A stretch of DNA of 64,000 bases from Anaerolineae bacterium. Its GTDB lineage: Bacteria; Chloroflexota; Anaerolineae; 4572-78; J111. A program made the position numbers and the translations under genes. Below the pieces are notes generated by a model that ran no database searches, was not told where the DNA came from, and saw nothing but the letters and a program-made list of their open reading frames with translations. Positions 51,013 to 59,611 of this stretch are shown here, one piece after another (positions within the stretch are counted from its first letter, which is position 1; each line of letters starts with the position of its first letter). Location: contig JAHDWA010000007.1 in NCBI GenBank assembly GCA_023382535.1, positions 1 through 64,000 on the forward strand. The letters run 5' to 3'.

Positions 51013-51489
51013 CTAATTGTTGGCGAACCCAGTCTCAACCCAATTCGTGCCGTCATTGATCAGCGACACAGAATCATATTGGCCGAGCGAGCGGTTCCCT
51101 CCCAGATGGAGGGTTGCGGTCTCCGAGATGATAATAGTGTCGGTGTCCACATTGGTCAGGACCAACACCTTACCGGCCGCTCCGCCGGCGATAGCGGTAA
51201 TGGTAATGGCGGCATTGGCGTTCAGGGTAACCAGAGACCCGGTCGGGGTGATGGTCGCCCCGGAAACGGTCAGGCTCTGCGGGGTGTAAAACAGGTCCCC
51301 GGACATATTCAGGTCGCCCGGAACATCCAGGTCACCCCCGACCACCCAACGCGCGCCGCCCTGGTCCATGTAGTTGGGCGTTTGTGGCGCGGCCTCAGCA
51401 ATTACCCCCAGCGAGCGAGCCATTCCACCAGCCATTGCTGCCAGGATCAGCAGCATGAACAAGAAACGATACGAAATGTTTTTCATCAT
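51013..51489 (-). CDS. virion-like protein with signal peptide
   Basis: About 158 residues; ATGs at 51489 and 51492 are both possible. The N-terminal MMKNISYRFLFMLLILAAMAGGMARSLGVIAEA is a signal peptide or anchor. The C-terminal part is the shared beta domain (AAITITAIAGGAAGKVLVLTNVDTDTIII and GGNRSLGQYDSVSLINDGTNW) also in 33969-34394. It is unusual for a phage head-region protein to be exported. It may decorate the cell or act in entry. Confidence 0.6.
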   Translation of the reverse strand: MMKNISYRFLFMLLILAAMAGGMARSLGVIAEAAPQTPNYMDQGGARWVVGGDLDVPGDLNMSGDLFYTPQSLTVSGATITPTGSLVTLNANAAITITAIAGGAAGKVLVLTNVDTDTIIISETATLHLGGNRSLGQYDSVSLINDGTNWVETGFANN

Positions 51490-51496
51490 TGCTTCA

Positions 51497-51961
51497 TCAC
51501 CCCGTAAAGTTATGCTGACTGGCCGTCGGCAAGACGGTCGGGTCCTGGGTGACCGGCAGGTGGTTCGGCATCCCAAGCAAGACCATCTCGGCGTAATTGT
51601 TGCCGGAGACACCCGACACGTCCAGGGTCACAAAAAACTTGCCGTTGTTGATGTCGAGTTTGCGAGTCTCGACGGTGAAGGCGACATATTCCCCGTCGTC
51701 GTCGGCGGCGATGGTGTGCTGGCAGTCGGTCGTGTCAATGTCGGCCAACGCACCGTTGGCCGCAGCCGCCTGCTTGACCTTAAAGGTCAGGGCGTCGGCG
51801 ATGGACCCCAGGTGGATCAGAACGTGAAACCGCTCGTAAGCGGATACATCAATGTAACTACCCGAGGCCGGGTATTGCCCGGTAACCAGGGCCGTATCCG
51901 GCTTGTCAATCAGCCGGTGGACTTTGAATTGGTTGGCAAAAACTTGCCCGATTGGAAACAT
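51497..51961 (-). CDS. head decoration or stabilising protein
   Basis: A 154-residue protein directly after the capsid gene. Strand pattern (SYIDVSAYERFHVLIHLGSIADALTFKVKQ) and size fit capsid decoration proteins. The end (GVSGNNYAEMVLLGMPNHLPV) resembles a domain found in other tailed phage head proteins. The assignment rests mainly on position. Confidence 0.6.
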   Translation of the reverse strand: MFPIGQVFANQFKVHRLIDKPDTALVTGQYPASGSYIDVSAYERFHVLIHLGSIADALTFKVKQAAAANGALADIDTTDCQHTIAADDDGEYVAFTVETRKLDINNGKFFVTLDVSGVSGNNYAEMVLLGMPNHLPVTQDPTVLPTASQHNFTG

Positions 51962-52007
51962 ATTGGATCTCCTTTATGGTTAAGCTAAAAAGACAATTTG
52001 CTCAGGC

Positions 52008-53399
52008 TTAAGCCGCCGCCGCAACCTTTTGAGCCGCGATCTTCCAGGGCTGCCAGACATCCCCACCGACCCGCCGCCTGACATGGAACTCGACCAGGTT
52101 GATCCCGGTGTTGGAGTCGTTGTAACGGCGAATGGCGAGGCCCAACCGCTCGACGATCATATAGCCGCTCATGTCGCCAAACAGCAGCGGGTAAGCGCCT
52201 GCGGCGATGTCGGGCATGGCCTCGGTCTCGTTCCAGGGAGAGCGCAGGAACCGCTCGCCGTTATCCAGGTACTCAAAGTAAAACCTCCCCTGGCCGTCGG
52301 TGAAGTTCTCGATGACGCTGGCGGTGTCGCTGTTACCCAGCCAGGAGGCCCGGTTGGGGTTGCGGTACTGGGTGGCGATGCCGCGGCGCAGTTTCTTGAC
52401 CCCAGTCACCAATAGGTCGGTCGCGCTGCCGGAGACGACCTCATTGAAGAGGTGCTTATTTTCCCCGTTGGGCAGCAGGCCGCGCGGCTGGCCGGCCCCG
52501 GACCCGGTGGCAAAAACAATGTCTTCATCCACGGCCAGGGTATCGGCGACTTCCTCGTTAAAGACATCCACGATATTCTGGGCGTCTTCCAGCATGCTGG
52601 CCGAGATGCGGACCTTGTAGGTATACAGCTCGACGTTGATGCGTTCGAGGCCGAAGGTCATGTTCTGCTGGCCGGGATTGGCCGTTTCCGATCCCCACTG
52701 GCCGCGAATATTGCCGGTGTAGCGGTTGTCACCGCCGGTAATTTTGAGCCATTCAATCGAGTTGCTGGCGGTCTGAACGATCCGTGCCCCGGAGTTGCGG
52801 ATAGCGGTCAGACCGCGGATGCGGCGGTTGATGTCGTTGGAGATTTGCGGAGGCACGGCAAAGCCGCCCAGGATTTCCTGGCCTTCGACCATCGTCGCCT
52901 TGATTTCAGGTACGCCAAAACCGCTGACAATCATACTTTTGACGTGTTCGGGCAGCCACAATTGGCGGCGCAAGATCGCTTCCGGCCGGCCACCACGCAG
53001 GTAAGCGCCAAAGGCTTTGGTCTGGTCGTGGATGAGCTGGCGGTAGTCGCCTCCATAAATCTCACGCATGACGACACTCTCTGCGTTGGCTTCCAGCTTG
53101 CCCAGGGCTTCAAGCTGGATGTCGCGCACCGCCTTGGTGACCTTGTCTTCCGGGCCGAAGCCTGCATCGGGGTCATCGTCGGGGTCATCGTCAGGCAAAT
53201 CAACGTCACCCCGGTCAGGCTCGTCCAGCTCGGCCATCATGATTTGGGTTTTTGCCGCGACTTCGGCCTGGCGACGGAGATCGGCCGCTTCTTTGGTTAA
53301 TTGTTCGGCCTTATCCGGGTCGGGGACATCCAACTCCAGGTGAGCCTTTGCTTCCAGCAGTTTCTGTTTTGCCTGCCGGTAGAGTTCTTGAGGGTCCAT
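52008..53399 (-). CDS. major capsid protein, HK97 fold
   Basis: A 463-residue capsid protein. The N-terminal 130 residues are a helical, acidic delta domain (YRQAKQKLLEAKAHLELD, DVDLPDDDPDDDPDAGFG) that is probably removed by the protease. The HK97 core follows with the usual elements (GGFAVPPQISNDINRRI, EWLKITGGDNRYTGN, RISASMLEDAQ, GTGSGAGQPRGLL-type region written FATGSGAGQPRGLLPNG). It is placed after the protease and a tag gene, as in many siphoviruses. Confidence 0.9.
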   Translation of the reverse strand: MDPQELYRQAKQKLLEAKAHLELDVPDPDKAEQLTKEAADLRRQAEVAAKTQIMMAELDEPDRGDVDLPDDDPDDDPDAGFGPEDKVTKAVRDIQLEALGKLEANAESVVMREIYGGDYRQLIHDQTKAFGAYLRGGRPEAILRRQLWLPEHVKSMIVSGFGVPEIKATMVEGQEILGGFAVPPQISNDINRRIRGLTAIRNSGARIVQTASNSIEWLKITGGDNRYTGNIRGQWGSETANPGQQNMTFGLERINVELYTYKVRISASMLEDAQNIVDVFNEEVADTLAVDEDIVFATGSGAGQPRGLLPNGENKHLFNEVVSGSATDLLVTGVKKLRRGIATQYRNPNRASWLGNSDTASVIENFTDGQGRFYFEYLDNGERFLRSPWNETEAMPDIAAGAYPLLFGDMSGYMIVERLGLAIRRYNDSNTGINLVEFHVRRRVGGDVWQPWKIAAQKVAAAA

Positions 53400-53479
53400 A
53401 ATGTTTTTGCTCCTTTTGTAAAGATAAGGTTAAAGTAGATAAGAGAACGCCGCCGTTAGAGGGCGACCAGGGTCAACGG

Positions 53480-54031
53480 TTACGATTTTTTGGCATTGGT
53501 TTCCTCCAACTCCCGATAGTGCTGCCGTAAATGTTTTTGCCCCTGAGCCACCGCTTCGGGGCTGAGTTTGGGCTTTGACCTGGCCCCGTTGATCGCCCCC
53601 CACGCTGCGGCTAATCCGCGTCGGCTGAGCACCACCTGGCCGTCCACCATCTCGTGATGCGGCCCCCAGCCCATCGAGGCGAAGAACTTGGGCTTCCCGT
53701 CAGTTCCTTTCCCGAAAGCCTGGGGTGGAACGTAGGTGTAAATGTCTTCAACCTGCTGGCGGGTTAGCTCGCCGTTCGCATACATGCGGGCGGCCTGGTT
53801 GCCGAGCTGAACCTTGTCTACCTCGCTCCAGGGCCGCTCACTGACTTGCATCGGCTGGGCTTTACCTTGAAAATCGGGTAGCCGTCTGGCGGCACTACCG
53901 GGCCGGGAGGTAAACTTCCCGGTGGCGCTGTCGTGGTAGGTGCCCGCGCCGGTGGTGATAACCGCCCGGAGCGACTCCAGGGCCAACCATTCGTCAAGTA
54001 GCGCCGCTTTGAGCGCAGCAACATTGGCCAC
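53480..54031 (-). CDS. tag protein 5 between protease and capsid
   Basis: A 183-residue protein. Residues 8-45 are the tag (ALLDEWLALESLRAV, GAGTYHDSATGKF) with the standard numbering. The C-terminal part (IYTYVPPQAFGKGTDGKP, FFASMGWGPHHEMVDGQ, RRGLAAAWGAINGARSKPKLSP) is unlike known families. The position between protease and capsid is where scaffolds are found, so the tag may be a head-assembly or packaging signal. Confidence 0.65.
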   Translation of the reverse strand: MANVAALKAALLDEWLALESLRAVITTGAGTYHDSATGKFTSRPGSAARRLPDFQGKAQPMQVSERPWSEVDKVQLGNQAARMYANGELTRQQVEDIYTYVPPQAFGKGTDGKPKFFASMGWGPHHEMVDGQVVLSRRGLAAAWGAINGARSKPKLSPEAVAQGQKHLRQHYRELEETNAKKS

Positions 54032-54045
54032 ACCGGCACTCTCCG

Positions 54046-55959
54046 TCAGGGTACAAAAATCTGGTAGCGGTCGGGTAACTGCTCCAGCTTGAGCAGCTCG
54101 TCCAACACTGCCGCCTTGGTGGTTGCCACAATTTCGGCAGGGGTCGGTGCCGGCACTGCCGGCGATTCGGCCTCCGCTGCCGCTAATGGGTCATCCAGCC
54201 CCAGCACCCGGTAAGCCGACTTGATCTGCTCAATAGGCAGCAGCCGGTGCTGCATGGGCGTAGGGGTCAGGGTGTCTTCGATAACGGGAAAAGCCTTGAG
54301 GCAGCCATCCTCCGCCCGGCGAACCAGGTGGCTGGCCGACCCCGGCGAGTAAAAGAGGGCCTTGGCCTCCAGTAGGGGGCGAACCATCTTGAGGTACTTG
54401 CTGCGCTTGTCGAGCCAGCTTTCGACCCAGACGCCGATGTCGTCGGGCATCGCCTTGATCCGATGTCCAACCACGCTCAGCCCCACGGCCTGGTCCAGGC
54501 CGTGATGGAAGAGGGTCGGGGCTTTGGGATAACGGTCGAGCCACAGCTCGGTGGACTTGATGAAGTAATCCCCGCTCAGGTCCTTCTCATCCGGCGCACC
54601 ATACAGGACCAGCGGACCGCCGATAATGAGGCCATCCGAGGTTTCACCCAGGGCTTTGATAGCAAAATCGGGGTCATTAAAGCTGGTGAGGGCCTTGGTC
54701 TCCTCGTAGCGCACGACGACCGGGACCGGCTCGTCAAAGGTCACCTCACCGTTGACGATTGTGTAGGGGTAGGAAAACAACTTGCCGTCGCGCCCGATGA
54801 CGAGGGCGTCGTCCAGGACATCGCGAGGGTAGCCCGGGATACGTTTGTTGTCCCAGGCCGCTGCCACCTGCATCTGCCGTTCGTTCAGGCTCCAGGCTTT
54901 GGTGCCAGTCACGGTGAACTTGTTGGCATCGCTGGCGCAGGCGGCCCCCAACTTGACCGAGGTGTCGTGCATGGTCTGGATAGCCTCAAAGTCTGCCTTG
55001 CTATGCCGTGCGCCGGTCTTGATGTCTTCTAACGCCTCTGGCGACGGGACCGCTTTGGCCTCACCGGCCGCTCCTTCGGCCACTTCTTCGGCCGCGCCCT
55101 CGCCCTCACCTTCAGCCTCAGTCGCCGCATCGTTTTCGAGGAAGTCGTCACAAACAAACGTGTCCTCGACCGCGATTTCGTAGTTTTCACAACGACCGTT
55201 GCGGAAGAAGTTGCAGTTGGCACAACTGCTGCCTTTCTCGGTGGCTTTGTGGTAGTTGGGTGGGCCATCTTCCCCCTCTGCCTTGATTTCGGGTTTTGGA
55301 GCCGCGTCCTGCGACCGAAGGGAGTGTCGAAGGGCCTCGCCGGCCGGCTCTGTCACTTCCGGCGTAGGGGCCGGTTCGGTCTCGACCGGCGGGTCTTGCA
55401 CTTCAACCGATTTGGCTTCTGCCGAAGCGGTTGAATCGGCTGGCTTTGTCATGGATTCCTCCTTGTCAGCTAACTTGAATGGGTAAACATCGAACGTGCC
55501 ATCCTCCTTTTTGTGGGAGTAGGACAGTTCAGTAAAGGTGATTTGCAATGGGGGCAGGTCGGGAACCTCGACTTCGGTGCGGTCTCCCTCTAGGTACTTC
55601 AAGGTGATGTGGGGATCGAAGCCGTGGTCGTCGGCCAGGGTGTAGCCATTCTCGACCAGTGTCTCGGCCAGGGATTGGCGAAACTCGGGTAGAGCCGGAG
55701 AATCGAAAGTGGCGTGCAGAACCGGGCGACCGTCGCCACCTTCACTAAACACGCCAAAACCGGAGATTTCGCCGCTGAGCGGCGGATGCTCGCTGCACCA
55801 ACGTTCGAGCAGGTTAGCTAGGTGCTCGTGGGTCAGCCTGTCCTTGTCATCAAACGCGACCAGGGTTAAATGTAGACGGTTGGCCGGCTCACCGTCCGGC
55901 ACGGCCAGGACCTCAGCGGCCGGTTGGGGCAAATAAAGAATGATGAATCGGTCTGGCAT
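54046..55959 (-). CDS. 2H phosphoesterase fused to prohead protease
   Basis: About 637 residues from the ATG at 55957-55959. Residues 1-160 are a 2H phosphoesterase (LigT-like) with motifs HLTL and HITL. A charged linker carries a Cys cluster (SCANCNFFRNGRCENYEI, FVCDDF). The C-terminal 350 residues are a prohead protease, with His in FHHGLDQAVG, Ser in KALFYSPGSASHLV and a helix end. The protein closes with half a tag (TKAAVLDELLKLEQL). The protease cleaves delta domain and possibly tagged proteins. Confidence 0.75.
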   Translation of the reverse strand: MPDRFIILYLPQPAAEVLAVPDGEPANRLHLTLVAFDDKDRLTHEHLANLLERWCSEHPPLSGEISGFGVFSEGGDGRPVLHATFDSPALPEFRQSLAETLVENGYTLADDHGFDPHITLKYLEGDRTEVEVPDLPPLQITFTELSYSHKKEDGTFDVYPFKLADKEESMTKPADSTASAEAKSVEVQDPPVETEPAPTPEVTEPAGEALRHSLRSQDAAPKPEIKAEGEDGPPNYHKATEKGSSCANCNFFRNGRCENYEIAVEDTFVCDDFLENDAATEAEGEGEGAAEEVAEGAAGEAKAVPSPEALEDIKTGARHSKADFEAIQTMHDTSVKLGAACASDANKFTVTGTKAWSLNERQMQVAAAWDNKRIPGYPRDVLDDALVIGRDGKLFSYPYTIVNGEVTFDEPVPVVVRYEETKALTSFNDPDFAIKALGETSDGLIIGGPLVLYGAPDEKDLSGDYFIKSTELWLDRYPKAPTLFHHGLDQAVGLSVVGHRIKAMPDDIGVWVESWLDKRSKYLKMVRPLLEAKALFYSPGSASHLVRRAEDGCLKAFPVIEDTLTPTPMQHRLLPIEQIKSAYRVLGLDDPLAAAEAESPAVPAPTPAEIVATTKAAVLDELLKLEQLPDRYQIFVP

Positions 55960-55989
55960 TTTTGCGTCCGTTTTGCTCACGAAATTGGC

Positions 55990-56053
55990 AAAAAGAAAAA
56001 GCGGCGCAGAGACCACGAGGGTCTGTGCGCCGCTGGGTTTACACCGTTAGGCT
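55990..56053 (-). terminator. duplicated hairpin terminator, copy B
   Basis: A hairpin at 56001-56033 (GCGGCGCA arms, plus GAGACC/GGGTCT) and a T-rich tract on the minus strand (55990-56000). It is nearly identical to copy A at 38015-38078. It lies between the small head genes and the protease gene and may regulate read-through to the capsid part. Confidence 0.7.
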
Positions 56054-56143
56054 AATCCGGCCAGCTTCCTGGCCGCGTGATGTCTTATGACATCTTATTT
56101 ATGCTGTTAGACACATTGTAACACAAGTATAAATCTGTGTCAA

Positions 56144-56446
56144 TCAGGATTCGTTCATATCCTGGTAGTTCACGGGGCCGCCGCGCCGCTCTTCCCGGCT
56201 GGGCACAGTCCGGGGCAGCCCCAACATTTCGTCGGTCAGGCAAAGGGCCGAAATGAGAACACGCCGCTGCTGCTCGCCCAGGCGGCGTTGTTCCGGGGAT
56301 AGAAGGAGTTGGGGCAGAGGAGTATAGCCTACATTGGGGACGGAGCGGGGCATGCCGAGCAGGTCCTCCAGCAGGCAGAGGATTCGTATTGTCTCATGGC
56401 GGTGGCCTTCAAAAAAAACCGCCACTTCGGTTCGTAGCGTTACCAC
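56144..56446 (-). CDS. small helical phage protein with internal repeat
   Basis: A 100-residue protein starting at GTG (56444-56446). Two similar segments, RILCLLEDLLGMPRSVP and SALCLTDEMLGLPRTVP, show an internal duplication. The last residues GPVNYQDMNES use the same DNA motif (GTGAACTACCAGG) as near 37983 and 34410. The start overlaps the upstream stop. The function is unknown. Confidence 0.6.
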   Translation of the reverse strand: MVTLRTEVAVFFEGHRHETIRILCLLEDLLGMPRSVPNVGYTPLPQLLLSPEQRRLGEQQRRVLISALCLTDEMLGLPRTVPSREERRGGPVNYQDMNES

Positions 56447-56742
56447 GTGCCCGCCTCTAATTTGGAGTGAATGTAGCGGATGGCCTGCTCGCAGATGGCG
56501 GCAAACTTGGGCCGGCGCGTTCGCTGCCTGATCAGGCTATTAAGCCGTTTGGGGGTCACGCCGCGCCGCAGCGCCTTCTCAAATACCTCACACAAGGCGA
56601 GGTTGCGTTCCTGGAGCCAGGAGTAAGCATCCCGGTCCAGGATTTGAGCCACTTCGTCGAGAGCTTCGGCGGCCGCCTCGTTGGGCGTGGGGTCGGCGAC
56701 CGGTTGCAGGTCCTGGGTTAATAGGTGGTCAAAGTCAAGCAT
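56440..56742 (-). CDS. small helical phage protein
   Basis: A 100-residue protein. It is all-helical (EAAAEALDEVAQILDRDAYSWLQE, NLALCEVFEKALRRGVTPKRLNSLI). Start and stop overlap both neighbours. It is in the head-assembly region after the MuF-like gene, and is not recognised as a known family. Confidence 0.55.
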   Translation of the reverse strand: MLDFDHLLTQDLQPVADPTPNEAAAEALDEVAQILDRDAYSWLQERNLALCEVFEKALRRGVTPKRLNSLIRQRTRRPKFAAICEQAIRYIHSKLEAGTW

Positions 56743-59611
56743 GGGTTGTTCCCTCCTGTTTCTTCTTTGGCTTGGCTAATTCTTGGGCCTGGTCTTTGAG
56801 GGCTTGCGCGGCGTCCTCCTGGAGCCGCCTGGCCCATTCACCAAACGTCTTTTGGCCCTGCGCCTCGGCTCGCTCCTGCTGGCCAACCTGACGGCGGTAG
56901 GCCCGCTCGTTGGCGGCCATCGCCTTTCCCAATCGCCGGTTTGCCTGGCGCATCTGCCGCTGCTGCTGGCGTTCCATCGCCTCAACTTCCCGCTCCTGTT
57001 GGGTACCCAACCTGGCCCGGCTCTGCTCGGCCTGGTTGTTCAGCTTTGCCATGTCATCACCCAGCGATTGAGTAGCCCCGGCCAGGGCCTGGTCGCGGGC
57101 CTTCTGTCGTTTGAGGTGGCCGACCGCGTCGCGGCTGCGCTCCATCTCTTCCGCATCGGCGGCGGCAGCCTGGCGGATGTTGCGCATCTGCTTCTGGTGG
57201 CTCCTCAGCCGGTCCTCACGAGCGTGAGTGAGCTTGCGCTCCAGGTCGGCCCTCTGTTCGGCCTGGCGGATTGCTGCCTCCTGGGTTGCCTCGGCAAACC
57301 CATTCTTGGCGTCTTCCAGGTATTCCTTGTGGGCCTGAAGGGTGTCTTCTGTGCGCTGGCGCTGGGCGATCTCCTGGTCCTGGCGCTGCCGGGCGAAGCC
57401 TTCGAGCATGTCCAGCCGCTCCCGCTCGGTGGCGACGGCGACTTCCTGCTCCAGGAAGTCCCGTTCGAGGGCCAGCTCGCGGGCCAGCCTGGCCGCGTCG
57501 GCCTCCGCCTCCTGCTCCTCCTCGGGCGCGCCGCCCGCGACCGGCTTGGCCCCCCCCTGCTTGGGCGCAAACTGGCCCGTGGCCGAATCGTGGCTGGTCC
57601 CGGCCGGGCTGGTCACGACCGCTTTTTGGCCCGGAGTGACCAGCAGAATCGGCACAAAGAAACGAGGGGAGGTCGCCTTAAGCGCGACAGTCTGCTTCGG
57701 TTTAAAGGACTTGTCCGGGTCGCCGTAAAAATACTCGTCCATGTCGAGCTGGTAAATGGTGTAGCTCTTAATCCAGGAGGGCGGGATGGGCTTCTCTAGC
57801 CGCCAGCCCTCCTTGTTTTTGGCCGCCGAGAGCAGCCCCGGCTCTTTGGTGTCGAAGATCAGTTCGCCGGCCTGGTCGGCCGGGATCTCAAGCTCAAAGA
57901 CGATGCCCTGGACGATGTCGGTCTTGTTGAAGGGGCGGTTACGGGCGCGTTCAAAAGCGTAGTGCATGGCCATGTCCGGGTCTTCGGCGACGTAAACCGA
58001 GGGCGCCCGGCCATGCCAGGACTTGCCGGGCTTGAGACCGTTGGCGGTCACTTCTTGCAAGATCTGGGGGACGGTCCCGTGAAAGGTGGTGACCGGCTGG
58101 GCCGCTGCTCCCGGCTTGTGGGTAAATTTGCCGGTCGCCGTATCGTGGTAGGTACCCGCCTCGGTTACGATGATCGCCTTGAGACTGGTCTCGACCTCGA
58201 AGGATTCGCCGCTGTCGAGCGGGGTCATCTCGATGATGACCTTGGTCCGTTCATCTAACCCCTCAACCTTTTTGAGCGCGTTCATCGTGGCGTGGATGTT
58301 GCGCACCGACTTCTTATCCCAGGCCCGGTCAAAAAAGGAGACACCCGATGCGCCCTGGTTGAAGGTGATGCTTTCGACCGAGCCGTCTTTGCGCAGGCGG
58401 AAGTCGAAACGGGTGTGGCTGTCCTCCCAGCCGCGCTGCTTGCCGGTCTGGCCAGGAAAGAGGGCATGCGCAAAATCCTGGTGAGAGCCGTTCAAGCCAA
58501 AGACCATGATTTGGCCGTTGGCCGGGTTGCGCACAGCAGGAACGCGCAGGATGTCCGGCTCATTAAAGGTCTTGCTCGCCTTTTTAGCCAGGGCCTCGCG
58601 ATTGGAGCGAACGAAGTCATGGATTTCGGCCACGCTTTGCGGGTTCTTGATGTGGCCAGCCAGGAAGTTGCCGTACTGGTCCAGGCTGTGGGGGACCGCG
58701 AGGTGGGTCTGCGGCCCGAAACCAGCGGGCCGGCGGGTAAATTTGCCGGTCGCCGAATCGTGATAGGTGCCGGCCCGGCTGAGAACCACCGCCTTGAGTA
58801 CCGAACGCGGTTTGGGCACGCGCAGAGGATTCCACTGCTCGCTCAGCTTGACACAGTCATCGCAATGTTCGGCAGCCGGGTCGAGTACCCAATATACCAG
58901 CCAGCCGTCTTCCTGCTCCACAATGCGCAGGTGGCAGCGACAGCGGGTCCGGCAGCGTGTCTGGCCGTCGCCAGGAACGCGAGACAGGTAGTCGTAAAGG
59001 TTGCCACCAAAAACGGCGATTTTGCCTTTCTCGAAAGCCTGGGTCGCCGACTCGATATAGAGCTTGATCCGGTTGGCGATGCGGACGATCAGGTTTTCCG
59101 GGTTGGCGCTGCGGTACTTGCCGCTTTGAATATCCTGCCCGAAGGCTTGCAGGTACTCATACTGCTTCTTGAGAGCCGCGCCAATGCGTCCATAATCCTG
59201 GGGCGTCATCTGGGAGCGCCCGCCCTTAGCCATCGCGTATTGGGACAGGTAGGTGTCCTTGATGAGTTGGCGCTGCCGGAGCAGCCAGTCTTGCAGGCTG
59301 ATGTCGCCCCGGACCAACTGCGCGGTGAGCTGCTCCGCTCGCAGGCTTTGCCGGTCGGTGTAGAGGTCGCGCAGTTCGAGCATGCGCTTGGCCCCAATGA
59401 TTTGGCCGGTAGCCAGGTGGCGGTATTGGTGCAGTCGGGGATCCCATTCCCAGAGCGGTTTGTTAGAGGCATCAGCCTTGGTGTGGTCGAGGAGGGTGTA
59501 GGTCAGGCCAGGTAGGGACCGATAGCGGGTAGGCAGGACACCGAGCGGTTGTACGTCATCGCCGGCCAGAAAAGAAAGACCCGGGTGTGAATCGTAAAGA
59601 GCGTTGGTCAC
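56735..59611 (-). CDS. MuF-like multidomain head protein with three tags and ART-like domain
   Basis: A 958-residue protein starting at GTG (GTGA overlap with the upstream stop). Residues 1-260 resemble minor capsid MuF proteins, with a Cys-rich motif (TRCRTRCRC, HCDDCVKL). Tag copies lie at about 269-292, 475-500 and 660-686. Between copies 1 and 2 is a domain of unknown family (PHSLDQYGNFLAGHI, GLNGSHQDFAHALFPG). Between copies 2 and 3 is an ADP-ribosyltransferase-like domain (FHGTVPQILQEVTANGLKPG, VYVAEDPDMAMHYAF). Residues about 730-950 are a coiled coil closely similar to the tape measure. It probably carries effector domains into the host. Confidence 0.75.
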   Translation of the reverse strand: MTNALYDSHPGLSFLAGDDVQPLGVLPTRYRSLPGLTYTLLDHTKADASNKPLWEWDPRLHQYRHLATGQIIGAKRMLELRDLYTDRQSLRAEQLTAQLVRGDISLQDWLLRQRQLIKDTYLSQYAMAKGGRSQMTPQDYGRIGAALKKQYEYLQAFGQDIQSGKYRSANPENLIVRIANRIKLYIESATQAFEKGKIAVFGGNLYDYLSRVPGDGQTRCRTRCRCHLRIVEQEDGWLVYWVLDPAAEHCDDCVKLSEQWNPLRVPKPRSVLKAVVLSRAGTYHDSATGKFTRRPAGFGPQTHLAVPHSLDQYGNFLAGHIKNPQSVAEIHDFVRSNREALAKKASKTFNEPDILRVPAVRNPANGQIMVFGLNGSHQDFAHALFPGQTGKQRGWEDSHTRFDFRLRKDGSVESITFNQGASGVSFFDRAWDKKSVRNIHATMNALKKVEGLDERTKVIIEMTPLDSGESFEVETSLKAIIVTEAGTYHDTATGKFTHKPGAAAQPVTTFHGTVPQILQEVTANGLKPGKSWHGRAPSVYVAEDPDMAMHYAFERARNRPFNKTDIVQGIVFELEIPADQAGELIFDTKEPGLLSAAKNKEGWRLEKPIPPSWIKSYTIYQLDMDEYFYGDPDKSFKPKQTVALKATSPRFFVPILLVTPGQKAVVTSPAGTSHDSATGQFAPKQGGAKPVAGGAPEEEQEAEADAARLARELALERDFLEQEVAVATERERLDMLEGFARQRQDQEIAQRQRTEDTLQAHKEYLEDAKNGFAEATQEAAIRQAEQRADLERKLTHAREDRLRSHQKQMRNIRQAAAADAEEMERSRDAVGHLKRQKARDQALAGATQSLGDDMAKLNNQAEQSRARLGTQQEREVEAMERQQQRQMRQANRRLGKAMAANERAYRRQVGQQERAEAQGQKTFGEWARRLQEDAAQALKDQAQELAKPKKKQEGTTHA

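Noticed and set aside
57271..57799. Plus-strand frames rich in Pro, Arg and Leu opposite the MuF-like coiled coil
   Set aside because: They are antisense composition artefacts of the tagged MuF-like gene.
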